Part shown: positions 15,950-25,715 of the stretch, piece after piece | Position numbering within the stretch: the stretch's first letter is position 1 | Layout of the letters: each line of letters starts with the position of its first letter | From: Gemmobacter denitrificans | GTDB taxonomy: Bacteria; Pseudomonadota; Alphaproteobacteria; Rhodobacterales; Rhodobacteraceae | Direction: 5' to 3' | NCBI RefSeq assembly: GCF_036964905.1 | Contig: NZ_JBALHR010000003.1 | Coordinates: 421,966 to 485,965, forward strand | Length of the DNA stretch: 64,000 bases | Notes under the pieces: model-generated | Seen by the model: only the letters and a program-made list of their open reading frames with translations | The model's database searches: none | What the model was told of the DNA's origin: nothing | Made by a program: the position numbers and the translations under genes

Positions 15950-17905
15950 TCACAGATGCAGACGGAAGCGGGCAAAGCCCGTCTCTGTCAGGCCCAAGGG
16001 TTCGGGCTGCAGATGCGAGATTTCGTCAAGATAGGCTTCTGCCGCAGGTGACGTGTCATAGATCACACTGGTGCCAGGCATCGGCAGGATTTCAAAGGCG
16101 CGGAGAGGCAGGCGTTCCAGCGGCGGGCTTTCGGCGATGTGGCGCAGCAGGATATCCCGGATCGGGGTGCGCCCGACATCAATCAGCCGGTCTGGCCCTG
16201 CCGCCAGATACCCGCCGCAACCGGTGACGCGATAGCTGTTGGTTGCCAGAACGAATTCGGCCGCAGGGTCGAGCGGGCGACCGTCATGGCTCAGGTCGCG
16301 CACCCGGCTGGCACCAGGGTCCACCAGATGCCCATGGCTGTCATAGCGGGCAGGCTGCGACAGATCGACAGAGAAGCTGAGCCCGAGGATACGGTCGTGG
16401 TTGTAGCTGGGGAAGGCCGGGTTGAGCAGCGGCTGGTCCTGCATTCCGGGCTGGATGCGGTTGAACAGCCCCAAAGAGTTTTCCAGCCATTCCCGCAACT
16501 CTGCGCCGGTGATCCGTATCGCGGCGATCGTATTGGGGAAGATATATAGGTCGGCGACATTGCGCAGCTTCACATCGCCCACAGGCACATCGGTATAGTT
16601 GAACGGCCCCCCGCGACCGCCTGCCTTGAAGGGCGACGCCGCCGAAAGCACAGGCAACGCCGCCTCTGGCCGCCCGGTCAATTGGCGGCGTACAAATGCC
16701 GCCTGGGCTTGCGCCACGACGCGCAAGGCGGTGCAGGGCGCGACTGTGGAGAAATAGCTGTGCAGGGGAATGCGGGTAAAGCCCACGGGCCGCCTTGCAT
16801 AGGCGATGGTTGCCGCATGGTCGGTTGCGACGGCCCTGGCGATTGCCGGCGAGGGCGGTACGGAACTGTCTGCGCTGGCGCGCAAATGCGCGCGGGCAGC
16901 GGTCACCTGCCATCCGCCCTCGGGTCGGGGTTCCAGATCCAGATCTATCACCCCCAGATGTGACCCGTAATAGCCGGGTTGCACCACGGGCACGCCGAAT
17001 ACGGTGCCATGTTCGGCATCCATACCCGGAAACGAGGGATGCGAAGGGTGGGGGAAGGTCAGATGGCTGTGCCCGGCGACTATCGCATCAATCCCGGGCA
17101 CAGTTGCCAGGGCCGCACTGGCATGTTCTGCAAAGGCGTCATCCTCGGGCGGGCCAAGCCCCGAATGCGACAGGGCCACGACAAGATCGGCACCGGCCGC
17201 CCGGATCTGGGGCACCTGAACCCGCGCCGCTTCGACTATACCGCGGGTGAAGATACGGCCCTCCAGCAGCAACCGGTCCCACATCACCACCTGCGGCGGG
17301 GCAAAGCCGATGATGCCGACACGCAGCGGTCGGCTTCCCCCCGCGCCATCCGGCACATCGCGGTTCAGGATCACCCATGGCGACAGCAAAAGCTGATCCC
17401 GTGCCGGTTCTGGCCCCAGCTTGCGGGCGACATTGGCCGAAACGACCGGAAAGTTTGCCCCTTTCAGGGCACGTTCCAGCGTGTCGAGACCATAGTTGAA
17501 TTCGTGATTGCCCAGCGTGGCCGCATCATAGCCCAACTGGTTCATCGCAAGGATCGCCGGATGCTGCCCGCTTTGCTCCAGCCCGCCCGCCTGCATGACA
17601 TAGTCGCCCATCGGATTGCCCTGCAGGAAATCGCCGTTGTCCAGCAAGAGCGATCCGGGCACCTCTTGACGTGCTTCGGCAATCAGGCCGGCCAGTTTCG
17701 CAAGGCCGACGCCTTCTGTTTCGCGGTCCGCGTAATAGTCATAGCCCAGCAGATGAACATGCATGTCCGTGGTCGCCAAAAGGCGAAGTTTCACGGGCCA
17801 GAGTTGTGCATCGGTGCAGTTTGACACCTGCTGATCCTGTCGCTTCCGAAGGCAAAGCACGGCAGTCAATACTGGACTGAACTGGTTATTTGTCAGACGT
17901 GCCAC
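15950..17905 (-). CDS. 2',3'-cyclic-nucleotide 2'-phosphodiesterase / 3'-nucleotidase family protein
   Basis: This is a calcineurin-like phosphoesterase plus C-terminal 5'-nucleotidase domain, up to 651 residues, as in CpdB. Metal-site motifs are visible: TTDMHVHLLGYDYYAD, DNGDFLQGNPMGDY, LGNHEFNYGLD and GHSHLTFPHPSH. CpdB enzymes turn 2',3'-cyclic nucleotides into nucleosides and phosphate, normally in the periplasm. No signal peptide is visible from either possible start: GTG at 17905, or an internal GTG near 17827 just before SNCTDAQLW. The protein may therefore be cytoplasmic or exported another way. The N-terminal ~38 residues have no obvious homology, so the shorter form is plausible. 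The gene stands alone and faces away from nudC. Confidence 0.85.
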   Translation of the reverse strand: MARLTNNQFSPVLTAVLCLRKRQDQQVSNCTDAQLWPVKLRLLATTDMHVHLLGYDYYADRETEGVGLAKLAGLIAEARQEVPGSLLLDNGDFLQGNPMGDYVMQAGGLEQSGQHPAILAMNQLGYDAATLGNHEFNYGLDTLERALKGANFPVVSANVARKLGPEPARDQLLLSPWVILNRDVPDGAGGSRPLRVGIIGFAPPQVVMWDRLLLEGRIFTRGIVEAARVQVPQIRAAGADLVVALSHSGLGPPEDDAFAEHASAALATVPGIDAIVAGHSHLTFPHPSHPSFPGMDAEHGTVFGVPVVQPGYYGSHLGVIDLDLEPRPEGGWQVTAARAHLRASADSSVPPSPAIARAVATDHAATIAYARRPVGFTRIPLHSYFSTVAPCTALRVVAQAQAAFVRRQLTGRPEAALPVLSAASPFKAGGRGGPFNYTDVPVGDVKLRNVADLYIFPNTIAAIRITGAELREWLENSLGLFNRIQPGMQDQPLLNPAFPSYNHDRILGLSFSVDLSQPARYDSHGHLVDPGASRVRDLSHDGRPLDPAAEFVLATNSYRVTGCGGYLAAGPDRLIDVGRTPIRDILLRHIAESPPLERLPLRAFEILPMPGTSVIYDTSPAAEAYLDEISHLQPEPLGLTETGFARFRLHL

Positions 17906-18086
17906 GCAGTTACGGCGGGATTGGAAGACAGGTTTTGCCCAAAGTCAATGCGCATGAAAGCACAAACTCACGTTTTGGTTGAATCTCTTTCAGGTGTTGC
18001 AGAACGGTCCGTTGCAATGCCGCCACACGCATGCCACACCGGTGCGACATCGGGGTGGGGCAAGCCGGGCCAAAAGGGGAAGAACC

Positions 18087-19043
18087 ATGCGCGAGGCCGA
18101 AAGCGTGACATTCGGTGGGGCAGGGCTCGACAGGGCTGCGGCCCTGCGGGGGGACGAAGCCGCATTGGCCGGGTTGCTGATGACAGGGCGTATTCTGCCG
18201 ATGTGGCGGGGCAAACCGCTGACCCGTGCTGACGGGGCCGAACTGGGGTGGTTGGCCCAGGGGCATCCGACGCTGGCCCATGGTCGCCCACCGGTCTTTC
18301 TGGGGATGATCGACGGTTTCGGCCATTTCACCCAGGACATCTCCGACTGGACGCCGGAAGCGGGGGCCGAGGCGGTGCAGGCCGGATTTCTGGATCAATC
18401 GGCGCAGCATCACCCTGCCCTGGGGCAGGACTACGCCTTTCTGGAATTGCGCGCCATCATGACACGGCTGTCTCCCATGGAGGCGGAATGTGCGGCCACG
18501 GCCCGTGCCATCCTGCATTGGCACCGCAGCCATGGGTTCTGCGCCACCTGCGGTGCGGCCTCTGACCTGGCGATGGCGGGCTGGCAACGCAGTTGCCCGG
18601 CCTGCGGTGCGCAACATTTCCCGCGCACCGATCCGGTCGTCATCATGTTGGTCACCCATGGCAACAGCGTCCTGCTGGGGCGATCACCGGGCTGGCCCGA
18701 AGGGATGTATTCCTGCCTAGCCGGATTTGTCGAACCGGGCGAGACGATCGAGGCCGCCGTGCGCCGCGAAGTGTTCGAAGAGGCGGGGGTCCGACTGGGG
18801 GCTGTGCGCTATCTGGCCAGCCAGCCCTGGCCCTTTCCTGCTTCGCTGATGTTGGGCTGCGCCGCCGACGCCTTGGATACCGCCTTGACCATTGACCCGG
18901 CAGAGTTGGAAGATGTCCTGTGGCTCAACCGTGAGGACGTTCTGGCGGCCATGGCCGGTGAACACCCCCGGGTAAAACCGGCGCGAAAGGGTGCAATTGC
19001 GCATTTCCTGTTGTCAAACTGGCTTGCGGACAGGCTGGATTGA
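18087..19043 (+). CDS. nudC: NAD(H) pyrophosphatase / decapping Nudix hydrolase
   Basis: This 318-residue protein has an N-terminal NADH-pyrophosphatase domain, then a zinc ribbon (CATCG ... CPACG, around 151-174). The Nudix box follows at about 210-232 (GFVEPGETIEAAVRREVFEE, then AGV). The SQPWPFPASLM motif after the box is diagnostic for NudC. The enzyme hydrolyses NAD(H) to NMN(H) and AMP and removes NAD caps from RNA in the cytoplasm. The start at 18087 follows AAGGGGAAG; longer frames upstream lack homology. It is followed 58 bases later by an SRPBCC gene on the same strand. Confidence 0.95.
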   Translation: MREAESVTFGGAGLDRAAALRGDEAALAGLLMTGRILPMWRGKPLTRADGAELGWLAQGHPTLAHGRPPVFLGMIDGFGHFTQDISDWTPEAGAEAVQAGFLDQSAQHHPALGQDYAFLELRAIMTRLSPMEAECAATARAILHWHRSHGFCATCGAASDLAMAGWQRSCPACGAQHFPRTDPVVIMLVTHGNSVLLGRSPGWPEGMYSCLAGFVEPGETIEAAVRREVFEEAGVRLGAVRYLASQPWPFPASLMLGCAADALDTALTIDPAELEDVLWLNREDVLAAMAGEHPRVKPARKGAIAHFLLSNWLADRLD

Positions 19044-19101
19044 AGTGAAACTCACTGCCGACAAGAACAGGGTCGCCTAGGCCCGAAAAAGGCAGAACCG
19101 C

Positions 19102-19575
19102 ATGAAGCTCAGCAGCCGCGAAGACCTCGAAGCCCCGATCGACTTTGTCTACCGCAGTTTTGCCGATACTGAGAATTGGGAGCGCGCAGCGATGCGCAGG
19201 GGGGCCGATGTGCTGCGCACCGACCGGCTGACCAGCTTCGGCCCCGGCATGGGGTGGACCGTCGGCTTTGTCTGGCGCGGCAAACCCCGCAAGGTGGCGA
19301 TCGCGCTGAAACGGGTCGATCCGCAGCATGTTCTGGCATTCGCGGCCAGCGGCAGTTCATTCGATGCCGAAATCGATGTCGAATTCGTGGAACTGTCCGC
19401 GCGGCGTACCCGCGTCACGGTGCGTAGCGAAATCAAGGCGCGCAGTCTGGCTGCCCGGGTATTCCTGCAATCGATGAAGCTTGCACGCGGCAAGATCGAA
19501 CGGAAATACGAGGCACGCGTCGGACAGTTGTGCAACGAGGTCGAAGAACGCTATCGCACCACGGCCCGGCGCTGA
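19102..19575 (+). CDS. SRPBCC-family protein
   Basis: This 157-residue protein has the START/SRPBCC pattern: MKLSSREDLEAPIDFVYRSF at the N-terminus, an antiparallel beta region containing GMGWTVGFVWRGKPRKV, and a long C-terminal helix (MKLARGKIERKYEARVGQL). Such folds bind hydrophobic ligands; the ligand here is unknown. Closely similar proteins commonly sit near nudC in this bacterial family. The distance to nudC suggests cotranscription. Confidence 0.85.
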   Translation: MKLSSREDLEAPIDFVYRSFADTENWERAAMRRGADVLRTDRLTSFGPGMGWTVGFVWRGKPRKVAIALKRVDPQHVLAFAASGSSFDAEIDVEFVELSARRTRVTVRSEIKARSLAARVFLQSMKLARGKIERKYEARVGQLCNEVEERYRTTARR

Positions 19576-19588
19576 TCCGCGCGGCACG

Positions 19589-21373
19589 TCACGGGTAAAG
19601 CGGCCAGATCAGCGGGATCAACGCCGAACACAGCAGCCAGGTGATGATGTTCAGCGGCAGGCCGACCCGCGTGAAATCGGTGAACCGGTATCCGCCGGGG
19701 CCATAAACCATCATGTTCGTCTGATAGCCGATAGGGGTGGCAAAGGCCAAAGTGGCCGAAAACATCACCGCCACCACAAAGGGCCGCGGATCGACGCCAA
19801 GTTGTTGGGCCAGTTCGATCACAATCGGGGTATACAGGACGGCCACCGCATTGTTGGACAGAAATTCTGTCAGGATCAACCCAAGCAGATAGACGGCAAG
19901 GATCATCAAGAACGGCGGCAGGCCTTCTATCCAGGGTTTCACACCCGCAACGATCATGGCTACGGCACCAGACCTGTCCAGCGATTCTCCGACCATCAGC
20001 ATTGCAAAGATCATCGCCATCAGGCGTCCATCAACGAATCCAAGAGCCTCGTCACTGTCGATACAGCGGGTCAGAAGGATCGCAGCGACGGCCAGAAAAC
20101 CAAGGGCATAGATCGGTGCCACCTCGAACGCCGACAGCACGACCACGAACAGCAGCGCGCCAATGGCAATCGGCGCCTTGTCGCGGCGATAGGCGCGTTG
20201 CGTCGGGTGGCTGACATCGACCATGTCCATATCGGCGGCCAGGCGCTTGATATCCTCGGCCCGGCCTTCCAGCAGCAGGGTATCGCCGACTTGCACGACC
20301 AGTTCGTCCAGTTGCCGACCGATATTCTGGCTGCGGCGATGGGCGGCCAGCGGATAGACGCCATAGCGGCGACGCAGGCGCATTTCGCCCAGGCTGCGGC
20401 CGATCATCTTGCAGCCGGGGGTGATCAGCACCTCGACCGTTTCGGTTTCGACGGATGACAGCTTGTCGGCCACCCGCATGTCCGTGCGGCTTTGCATGCC
20501 CAGCAATTCGGTCATTTCGGTGCGCAGCACCACGCGGTCACCGGCCTGCAGGACGGCGGCCTGCAGATCGCGGCGCAGGGACAGATCGCCCCGCAGCACG
20601 TCGATTACCCGCACGCCCGAGCGCTTGAACTGCTGCACCTCCAGCACGGGCGTACCGATCAGCACGGAATCCTCGGGGATGGCGACTTCGGTGAAGTATT
20701 TCAGCCGCTTGCGATCCCCCAGCATGCTTGCCATGGATTGCCGTTCCGGCAAAAGCCGGTCGCTGAACAGCGCGAGATAGGCTCCGCCCGTCAGAAAGAC
20801 CGCAATGCCCAGCGGCGCGATTTCGAACAGGCCGAAATGATCCAGCCCCGCCTTGTAGGCCGCGCCATCGACCAGAAGGTTGGTGGATGTGCCGATCAAC
20901 GAGATCATGCCCCCCATCACCGTCATGTGGCTGAGCGGAATCAACAGCTTGGACGGGGCCTTCCCGATCCTGGCCGCCATCTGGATCACCACCGGGATCA
21001 TCACGGCCACCAGCGGCGTGTTGTTCATCACCGATGAAGCAACCCCCACAAAGCTGAACAGAACCACAAGCGTCGTGCGGGGCCGGTTGCCGACATGCCG
21101 TTCCGCCATGCCGATCAGGATTTCCACCGCGCCGGTGCGCACCAGCCCACCCATCACCATGAACATCAGCGCAATGGTCCAGGGCGCATTGTTGGACAGG
21201 ACGCCAAGTGCCTGCTTCTCTGGCAGGATGCCCAGCAGGATCATCAGCGCCGCACCGCCCAGTGCTGTCACTTCGACCGGAAAGGTTTCGCGCACGAACA
21301 GCGCGAACATTCCCATCAGAATGCCAATTGCGACAATGGCCTGTGTTTCCTGCGCCAGTTCCAACCCGAGCAT
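19589..21373 (-). CDS. SLC13-family permease with two RCK C-terminal domains
   Basis: This 594-residue membrane protein belongs to the divalent anion/sodium symporter (CitT/SLC13-like) family. The first ~190 residues are hydrophobic, with the two family segments SSVMNNTPLVAVMIP and MGGMISLIGTSTNLLVDG. The middle ~200 residues hold two TrkA-C/RCK_C domains (VLEVQQFKRSGVRVIDVLRG and IGRSLGEMRLRRRYGVYPLA), followed by a second membrane half with FLSNNAVAVLYTP and GYQTNMMVYGPGGY. Sulfate or dicarboxylates are likely substrates; RCK_C domains suggest ligand gating. It is transcribed towards the SRPBCC gene with a 13-base gap. Confidence 0.92.
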   Translation of the reverse strand: MLGLELAQETQAIVAIGILMGMFALFVRETFPVEVTALGGAALMILLGILPEKQALGVLSNNAPWTIALMFMVMGGLVRTGAVEILIGMAERHVGNRPRTTLVVLFSFVGVASSVMNNTPLVAVMIPVVIQMAARIGKAPSKLLIPLSHMTVMGGMISLIGTSTNLLVDGAAYKAGLDHFGLFEIAPLGIAVFLTGGAYLALFSDRLLPERQSMASMLGDRKRLKYFTEVAIPEDSVLIGTPVLEVQQFKRSGVRVIDVLRGDLSLRRDLQAAVLQAGDRVVLRTEMTELLGMQSRTDMRVADKLSSVETETVEVLITPGCKMIGRSLGEMRLRRRYGVYPLAAHRRSQNIGRQLDELVVQVGDTLLLEGRAEDIKRLAADMDMVDVSHPTQRAYRRDKAPIAIGALLFVVVLSAFEVAPIYALGFLAVAAILLTRCIDSDEALGFVDGRLMAMIFAMLMVGESLDRSGAVAMIVAGVKPWIEGLPPFLMILAVYLLGLILTEFLSNNAVAVLYTPIVIELAQQLGVDPRPFVVAVMFSATLAFATPIGYQTNMMVYGPGGYRFTDFTRVGLPLNIITWLLCSALIPLIWPLYP

Positions 21374-21491
21374 GCTGTCTCCGCGTTAAACTCGACTGAC
21401 TTGGTAGATTATTTGCCCCCGAAATGCAAAGGATTCGTCGCCCGACCGCGTTGTGCTGCGGTCAAAAGGACACGGTTGCGCGCGCAGGCGA

Positions 21492-22382
21492 TCAGGCGGA
21501 ACGCTGTCGAGGTGATACCAGCGCCACCCCGGACAGCATCACCAGCAAGGCCAGCCAGATGGTCGGGCCAAAGCGTTCGCCCAGCAGCAGCATCGCCCAG
21601 ACCATTCCGCTCAGGGTTACCAGATAGCCGCATTGCGACGCAAAGACCGCACCTGCCGCCGTGGCCAGCCAGACATAACCCGCATAGGTCAGCGCGTGAA
21701 CGGCAGACGAAATCAGCAGCGCCAGTTCGGGACGCCCGGGGGGCAGCGTCGGCGTCACCCATTGCCCCATGGCCAAGACCATCGGCAGGCAGAGCAGCAC
21801 CCCGATCAACGATGCGCCGAACATCGCCTGAATTGGGTCAAGCCCGGCCATGCCGTAGCGGGCGACGAAATTGCCTTCCATCGCATAGAACAGCGGGCCG
21901 ATCAGCGCGACCGGCAGAAAGGCCAGCATCATGTCCGGCGAAAGCCCGGTGCCGCCGGGCAGGGCGATCAGGGCGACGCCCGCCAGCCCTAGGCACAGCC
22001 CGAACAGCCGTAGCGTGCTGAACCGATCCATTCCCAAGGCCAGCGCCATGGGAAAAGACAGCAGCGGCACGGCGGAAATCAGGATCGACATGATGCCAGA
22101 CGGCAGCCGCGCGACCGAGACGTAAAAGGTGTAATTCGGCACCAGCGTGCCCAGAATGGCCACCACCAGATAGAACCACATTGCCCGGCGATGCAGCACA
22201 AGCCCGCGGCCGCGTACCAGCGATATGGTCCCAAGGACCAAGGTGCAGATGACCAGCTGCCAGAAAATGATGCCGAAGGGCGGATAGCCGGTTTCGGTAG
22301 CCATCTTGCCCAATGGCTGTGTGATGCCCCAGCCTGCGCCAAGCGCCACCAATGCAGCCAGCGCCCTTGGGCGGGAGATCAT
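21492..22382 (-). CDS. DMT-superfamily EamA transporter
   Basis: This 296-residue protein has ten hydrophobic segments arranged as two EamA repeats, the size and pattern of RhaT/YdcZ-like exporters. Typical parts are WGITQPLGKMATETGYPPFG at the start, and PLLSFPMALALGMDRFS. The second half closes with LSGMVWAMLLLGERFGPTIW. Members export amino acids or other small metabolites; the substrate is unknown. The start overlaps the stop of the upstream YmdB-like gene by ATGA, so expression is coupled. Confidence 0.92.
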   Translation of the reverse strand: MISRPRALAALVALGAGWGITQPLGKMATETGYPPFGIIFWQLVICTLVLGTISLVRGRGLVLHRRAMWFYLVVAILGTLVPNYTFYVSVARLPSGIMSILISAVPLLSFPMALALGMDRFSTLRLFGLCLGLAGVALIALPGGTGLSPDMMLAFLPVALIGPLFYAMEGNFVARYGMAGLDPIQAMFGASLIGVLLCLPMVLAMGQWVTPTLPPGRPELALLISSAVHALTYAGYVWLATAAGAVFASQCGYLVTLSGMVWAMLLLGERFGPTIWLALLVMLSGVALVSPRQRSA

Positions 22383-23191
22383 GGCCTGGCTTCCTCCAGC
22401 CGTCCGCCGATCCGGATCATGCGCACCTTTTCGGCCTTGCCCGTCCGGTCATCGGTTTCGACATAAACCCCCGACAGCGTGGCCGGGCCGCCTGCAGGGG
22501 TGAACCGGTCCTTGGGCATGCCGGTGACAAAGCGGCGCATCGGCTCCAGCTTTTCCATGCCGATGACCGAATTGTAATCGCCACACATGCCGGCGTCGGT
22601 CAGATAGGCGGTGCCGCCTTGCAGGATCTGCGCGTCTCCGGTGGGCACATGGGTATGGGTGCCGACCACGAGGCTGGCCCGCCCGTCGCACCAATGGCCA
22701 AGCGCCATCTTTTCCGATGTCGCCTCGCAATGCACATCGACAATGATCGCCTGCGCCAACCCGCCCAGCGGATGGGCCTTCAGCACCGTGTCGATGGCCG
22801 AGAACGGATCATCAAAGGGGCGTTTCATGAAAACCTGCCCCAGGACCTGCGCCACCAGCACCTTGCGCCCCCGCGCATCGCTGAACAGTTTTGCGCCCTT
22901 GCCGGGGGCAAGGCGGGCAAAGTTCAGCGGGCGGATCAGCCGCGGTTCCTGCTCGATATGGGCCAGCATGTCTTTCTGATCAAAGGCATGATCGCCCAGC
23001 GTGACACAATCGGCCCCGGCAGCGAACAGGGCCTTGGCATGTTCGCCCGTCAGCCCCATCCCCTGCGAGGCATTCTCGCCATTGACCACAACGAAATCGA
23101 GACCCCACTCCGTGCGCAGACCCGGCAGTCGCTCCTGCACCACGGCGCGGCCCGCGCGCCCCATCACATCGCCAAGAAAAAGCAGTTTCAT
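22379..23191 (-). CDS. YmdB-type metallophosphoesterase (TIGR00282 family)
   Basis: This 270-residue protein shows the family signatures: MKLLFLGDVMGRAGR at the N-terminus, VVNGENASQGMGL, TLGDHAFDQKD and, near the C-terminus, VVGTHTHVPTGD with a DAGMCGDYNSVIGM segment. Family members are dimetal phosphoesterases; Bacillus YmdB hydrolyses 2',3'-cyclic nucleotides in vitro and affects RNA turnover. It is cytoplasmic with no signal peptide. It is the promoter-proximal gene of a two-gene unit with the EamA exporter, and faces away from the helicase gene. Confidence 0.93.
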   Translation of the reverse strand: MKLLFLGDVMGRAGRAVVQERLPGLRTEWGLDFVVVNGENASQGMGLTGEHAKALFAAGADCVTLGDHAFDQKDMLAHIEQEPRLIRPLNFARLAPGKGAKLFSDARGRKVLVAQVLGQVFMKRPFDDPFSAIDTVLKAHPLGGLAQAIIVDVHCEATSEKMALGHWCDGRASLVVGTHTHVPTGDAQILQGGTAYLTDAGMCGDYNSVIGMEKLEPMRRFVTGMPKDRFTPAGGPATLSGVYVETDDRTGKAEKVRMIRIGGRLEEARP

Positions 23192-23324
23192 GCCCCAGCG
23201 ATAGCAGAGCCATCCGGGGCTGCAAGGCGGAATACGACAGGTGCACGGGGCCTGTGTCGCAGATCGTTGGGCAGATTGCAGGCCGGGGGATTGGCAGGCG
23301 GGCCGTGGCGGCTATCTTGGGGCC

Positions 23325-25715
23325 ATGGTTGATCTGCCCGAACCCCTGTCCGACTGGTTTGCCGCGCAAGGCTGGGCGTTGCATCCGCATCAGCAGGCGA
23401 TGCTGGAACGCAGGGGCGACCCGGCCACCCTGCTGATCGCGCCGACAGGGGGCGGCAAGACGCTGGCCGGGTTTCTGCCGACGCTGGCCGAACTGGGCCC
23501 CTCACCACCTCCCGGGCTGCATACGCTTTACATCTCGCCGCTCAAGGCGCTGACGGCCGATATCCGCCGCAACCTGCGCCGTCCGGTCGAAGGGGCGGGG
23601 CTGGCCATCCGCATCGAAGACCGCACCGGCGACACCACACAGACCCAACGCCGCCGCCAGAGGGCCGATCCGCCGCATATCCTGCTGACCACGCCGGAAA
23701 GTCTGGCGCTGCTCTTGAGTTATGAGGATGCGCCGCGCATCTTTGCCGGTCTGCAGCGGGTGATCGTGGATGAAATCCATGCGCTGGCCGAAAGCAAGCG
23801 CGGTGATCAACTGATGCTGGGGCTTGCGCGTCTGGCCCGGCTGTGCCCCGGTCTGCGCCGTGTGGGCCTGTCGGCCACGGTGGAAGACCCGCCGGCACTG
23901 GCGGCCTTTCTCGGGGGGGCCGCGATCCTGCAAGCCGATCCGGGGCCAGAACCCGATATCGCCATGTTGCAGACCGATCAGCCGCCGCCCTGGGCGGGCG
24001 GGGGCGGGCGCTATGCCATTCCGGCCATTCTGGCCGAAGTGCAGCGCCACCGCACCACGTTGATCTTTCACAATACCCGGGCACAGGCGGAAATCTTCTT
24101 TCACGATCTCTGGCTGGCCAATACCGACGATCTGCCCATCGGCATCCATCATGGCAGCCTGTCGCGCGAAGCGCGGGACCGGGTGGAAACTGCCATGGCC
24201 GCAGGGGCCCTGCGCGCGGTCGTCTGCACCGGCAGTCTCGATCTTGGTATCGACTGGGGCGATGTCGATCTGGTGATTCAGGTGGGCGCGCCCAAGAACG
24301 TCAAGCGTCTGGTGCAGCGTATCGGTCGGGCGAACCACCGCTACAACGCCCCCTCCAAGGCGCTGCTGGTGCCTGCGAACCGCTGGGAAGTGGTGGAATG
24401 TGAAGCCGCGCTGCAAGCGGTGCGCGCCCGCGATCTGGATGGCGAGCCGCGCGGCCCCGGTCCGCGCGACGTGCTGTGCCAGCATATCCTTGCCACCGCC
24501 TGCGCCGGTCCGTTCGACGCAGACAGCCTGTATGCCGAGGTGACAAGTGCAGGCCCCTATGCCGGGCTTGACCGCGCCGCCTTTGACGATTGCCTGAATT
24601 TCACCGCCACCGGCGGCTATGCCCTGCGCGCCTATGATCGCTGGCAGCGGCTGATGCAGCGCGGTGGGCTGTGGCAGTTGCGCGACCCGCGCAGCGCTGC
24701 GGTGATCCGGCAGAACCTTGGCACCATCATCGACACCGAAACCCTGAAAGTGCGCCTGAAGGGCCGGATGGGTGGCGTGCCTCTGGGCGAGGTGGAAGAG
24801 GCCTTTGCCGCCACGCTCAGCCCCGGGGATACCTTCCTGATTGGCGGGCAGGTGGTGCGCTATGAAGGGCTGAACGAACTGACTGTCGAGGTGACCCGCC
24901 AGCCCGGCCGCGACCCCAAGGTTGCCGTGTTCAACGGCACGAAATTCGCCACCTCCACCCGGCTGACCGACCGCATCCTGACCTTGTTGCAACAGGACAG
25001 CTGGCCCGATCTGCCGGGCCACACGGCCCGCTGGCTGACCCTGCAGCGCGATGTGTCACGCCTGCCCGAACCGGATAGTCTGCTGTGCGAGAGCTTTCCG
25101 CATGACGGGCGCGAACATCTGTGCATCCACGGCTTTGCCGGGCGCAATGCCCAGCAGACCCTTGGTCTACTGGTCACCAAGGCGATGGAGGATCGCGGCC
25201 TTGCCCCGCTTGGCTTTGTCTGCACCGATTACGCCACCCTGATCTGGGGGCTGGAACCCGTCACGCGGCTGGACGGGCTGTTCGATGCACAGGGCCTGCG
25301 CGACGGGTTGGAAAGCTGGCTGTCGGGGAATGCGGTCATGAAGCGGACCTTCCGCGCCAGCGCCATCATCGCCGGGCTGATCGAACGCAGCCATCAGGGG
25401 CGGCGCAAGTCGGGGCGACAGGCGACCTTTTCGTCGGACATCCTGTATGACACGCTGCGCCGCCACGATCCGGGCCATCTGCTGTTGCAGATCACCCGCG
25501 AAGAGGCGATGTGCGGTCTTGTCGATTTCCAGCGGATCGAGGCACTGCTGGAGCGCGTGGGGCCACGGATCGAATTGCGCCGGTTGCAGCGTGTCACCCC
25601 CTTGGCCGCGCCGCTGTTTCTTGAACCCGGGCGCATCCCGGTCCAGGGTAGTGGCAGGGAGCGGCTGGCCGAGGCGGCAGCACAACGGTTGATGCAGGCG
25701 GCAGGGTTGGAATGA
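23325..25715 (+). CDS. Ligase-associated DNA damage response DEXH-box helicase (Lhr-like)
   Basis: This is a 796-residue superfamily 2 helicase. Motif I is APTGGGKTLAG (residues ~43-53), motif II VDEIHALAESKRGDQL (~148-163), motif III GLSATVEDP, motif VI QRIGRANHRYNAPSK. The Lhr-type C-terminal extension follows (winged helix and DEAD_assoc domain). Relatives sit in operons with an ATP-dependent ligase, an exonuclease and the PdeM endonuclease. None of those partners is here; the next gene is a thioesterase overlapping by ATGA. The start at 23325 (MVDLPEPLSDWFAAQGW) matches family N-termini. Confidence 0.9.
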   Translation: MVDLPEPLSDWFAAQGWALHPHQQAMLERRGDPATLLIAPTGGGKTLAGFLPTLAELGPSPPPGLHTLYISPLKALTADIRRNLRRPVEGAGLAIRIEDRTGDTTQTQRRRQRADPPHILLTTPESLALLLSYEDAPRIFAGLQRVIVDEIHALAESKRGDQLMLGLARLARLCPGLRRVGLSATVEDPPALAAFLGGAAILQADPGPEPDIAMLQTDQPPPWAGGGGRYAIPAILAEVQRHRTTLIFHNTRAQAEIFFHDLWLANTDDLPIGIHHGSLSREARDRVETAMAAGALRAVVCTGSLDLGIDWGDVDLVIQVGAPKNVKRLVQRIGRANHRYNAPSKALLVPANRWEVVECEAALQAVRARDLDGEPRGPGPRDVLCQHILATACAGPFDADSLYAEVTSAGPYAGLDRAAFDDCLNFTATGGYALRAYDRWQRLMQRGGLWQLRDPRSAAVIRQNLGTIIDTETLKVRLKGRMGGVPLGEVEEAFAATLSPGDTFLIGGQVVRYEGLNELTVEVTRQPGRDPKVAVFNGTKFATSTRLTDRILTLLQQDSWPDLPGHTARWLTLQRDVSRLPEPDSLLCESFPHDGREHLCIHGFAGRNAQQTLGLLVTKAMEDRGLAPLGFVCTDYATLIWGLEPVTRLDGLFDAQGLRDGLESWLSGNAVMKRTFRASAIIAGLIERSHQGRRKSGRQATFSSDILYDTLRRHDPGHLLLQITREEAMCGLVDFQRIEALLERVGPRIELRRLQRVTPLAAPLFLEPGRIPVQGSGRERLAEAAAQRLMQAAGLE

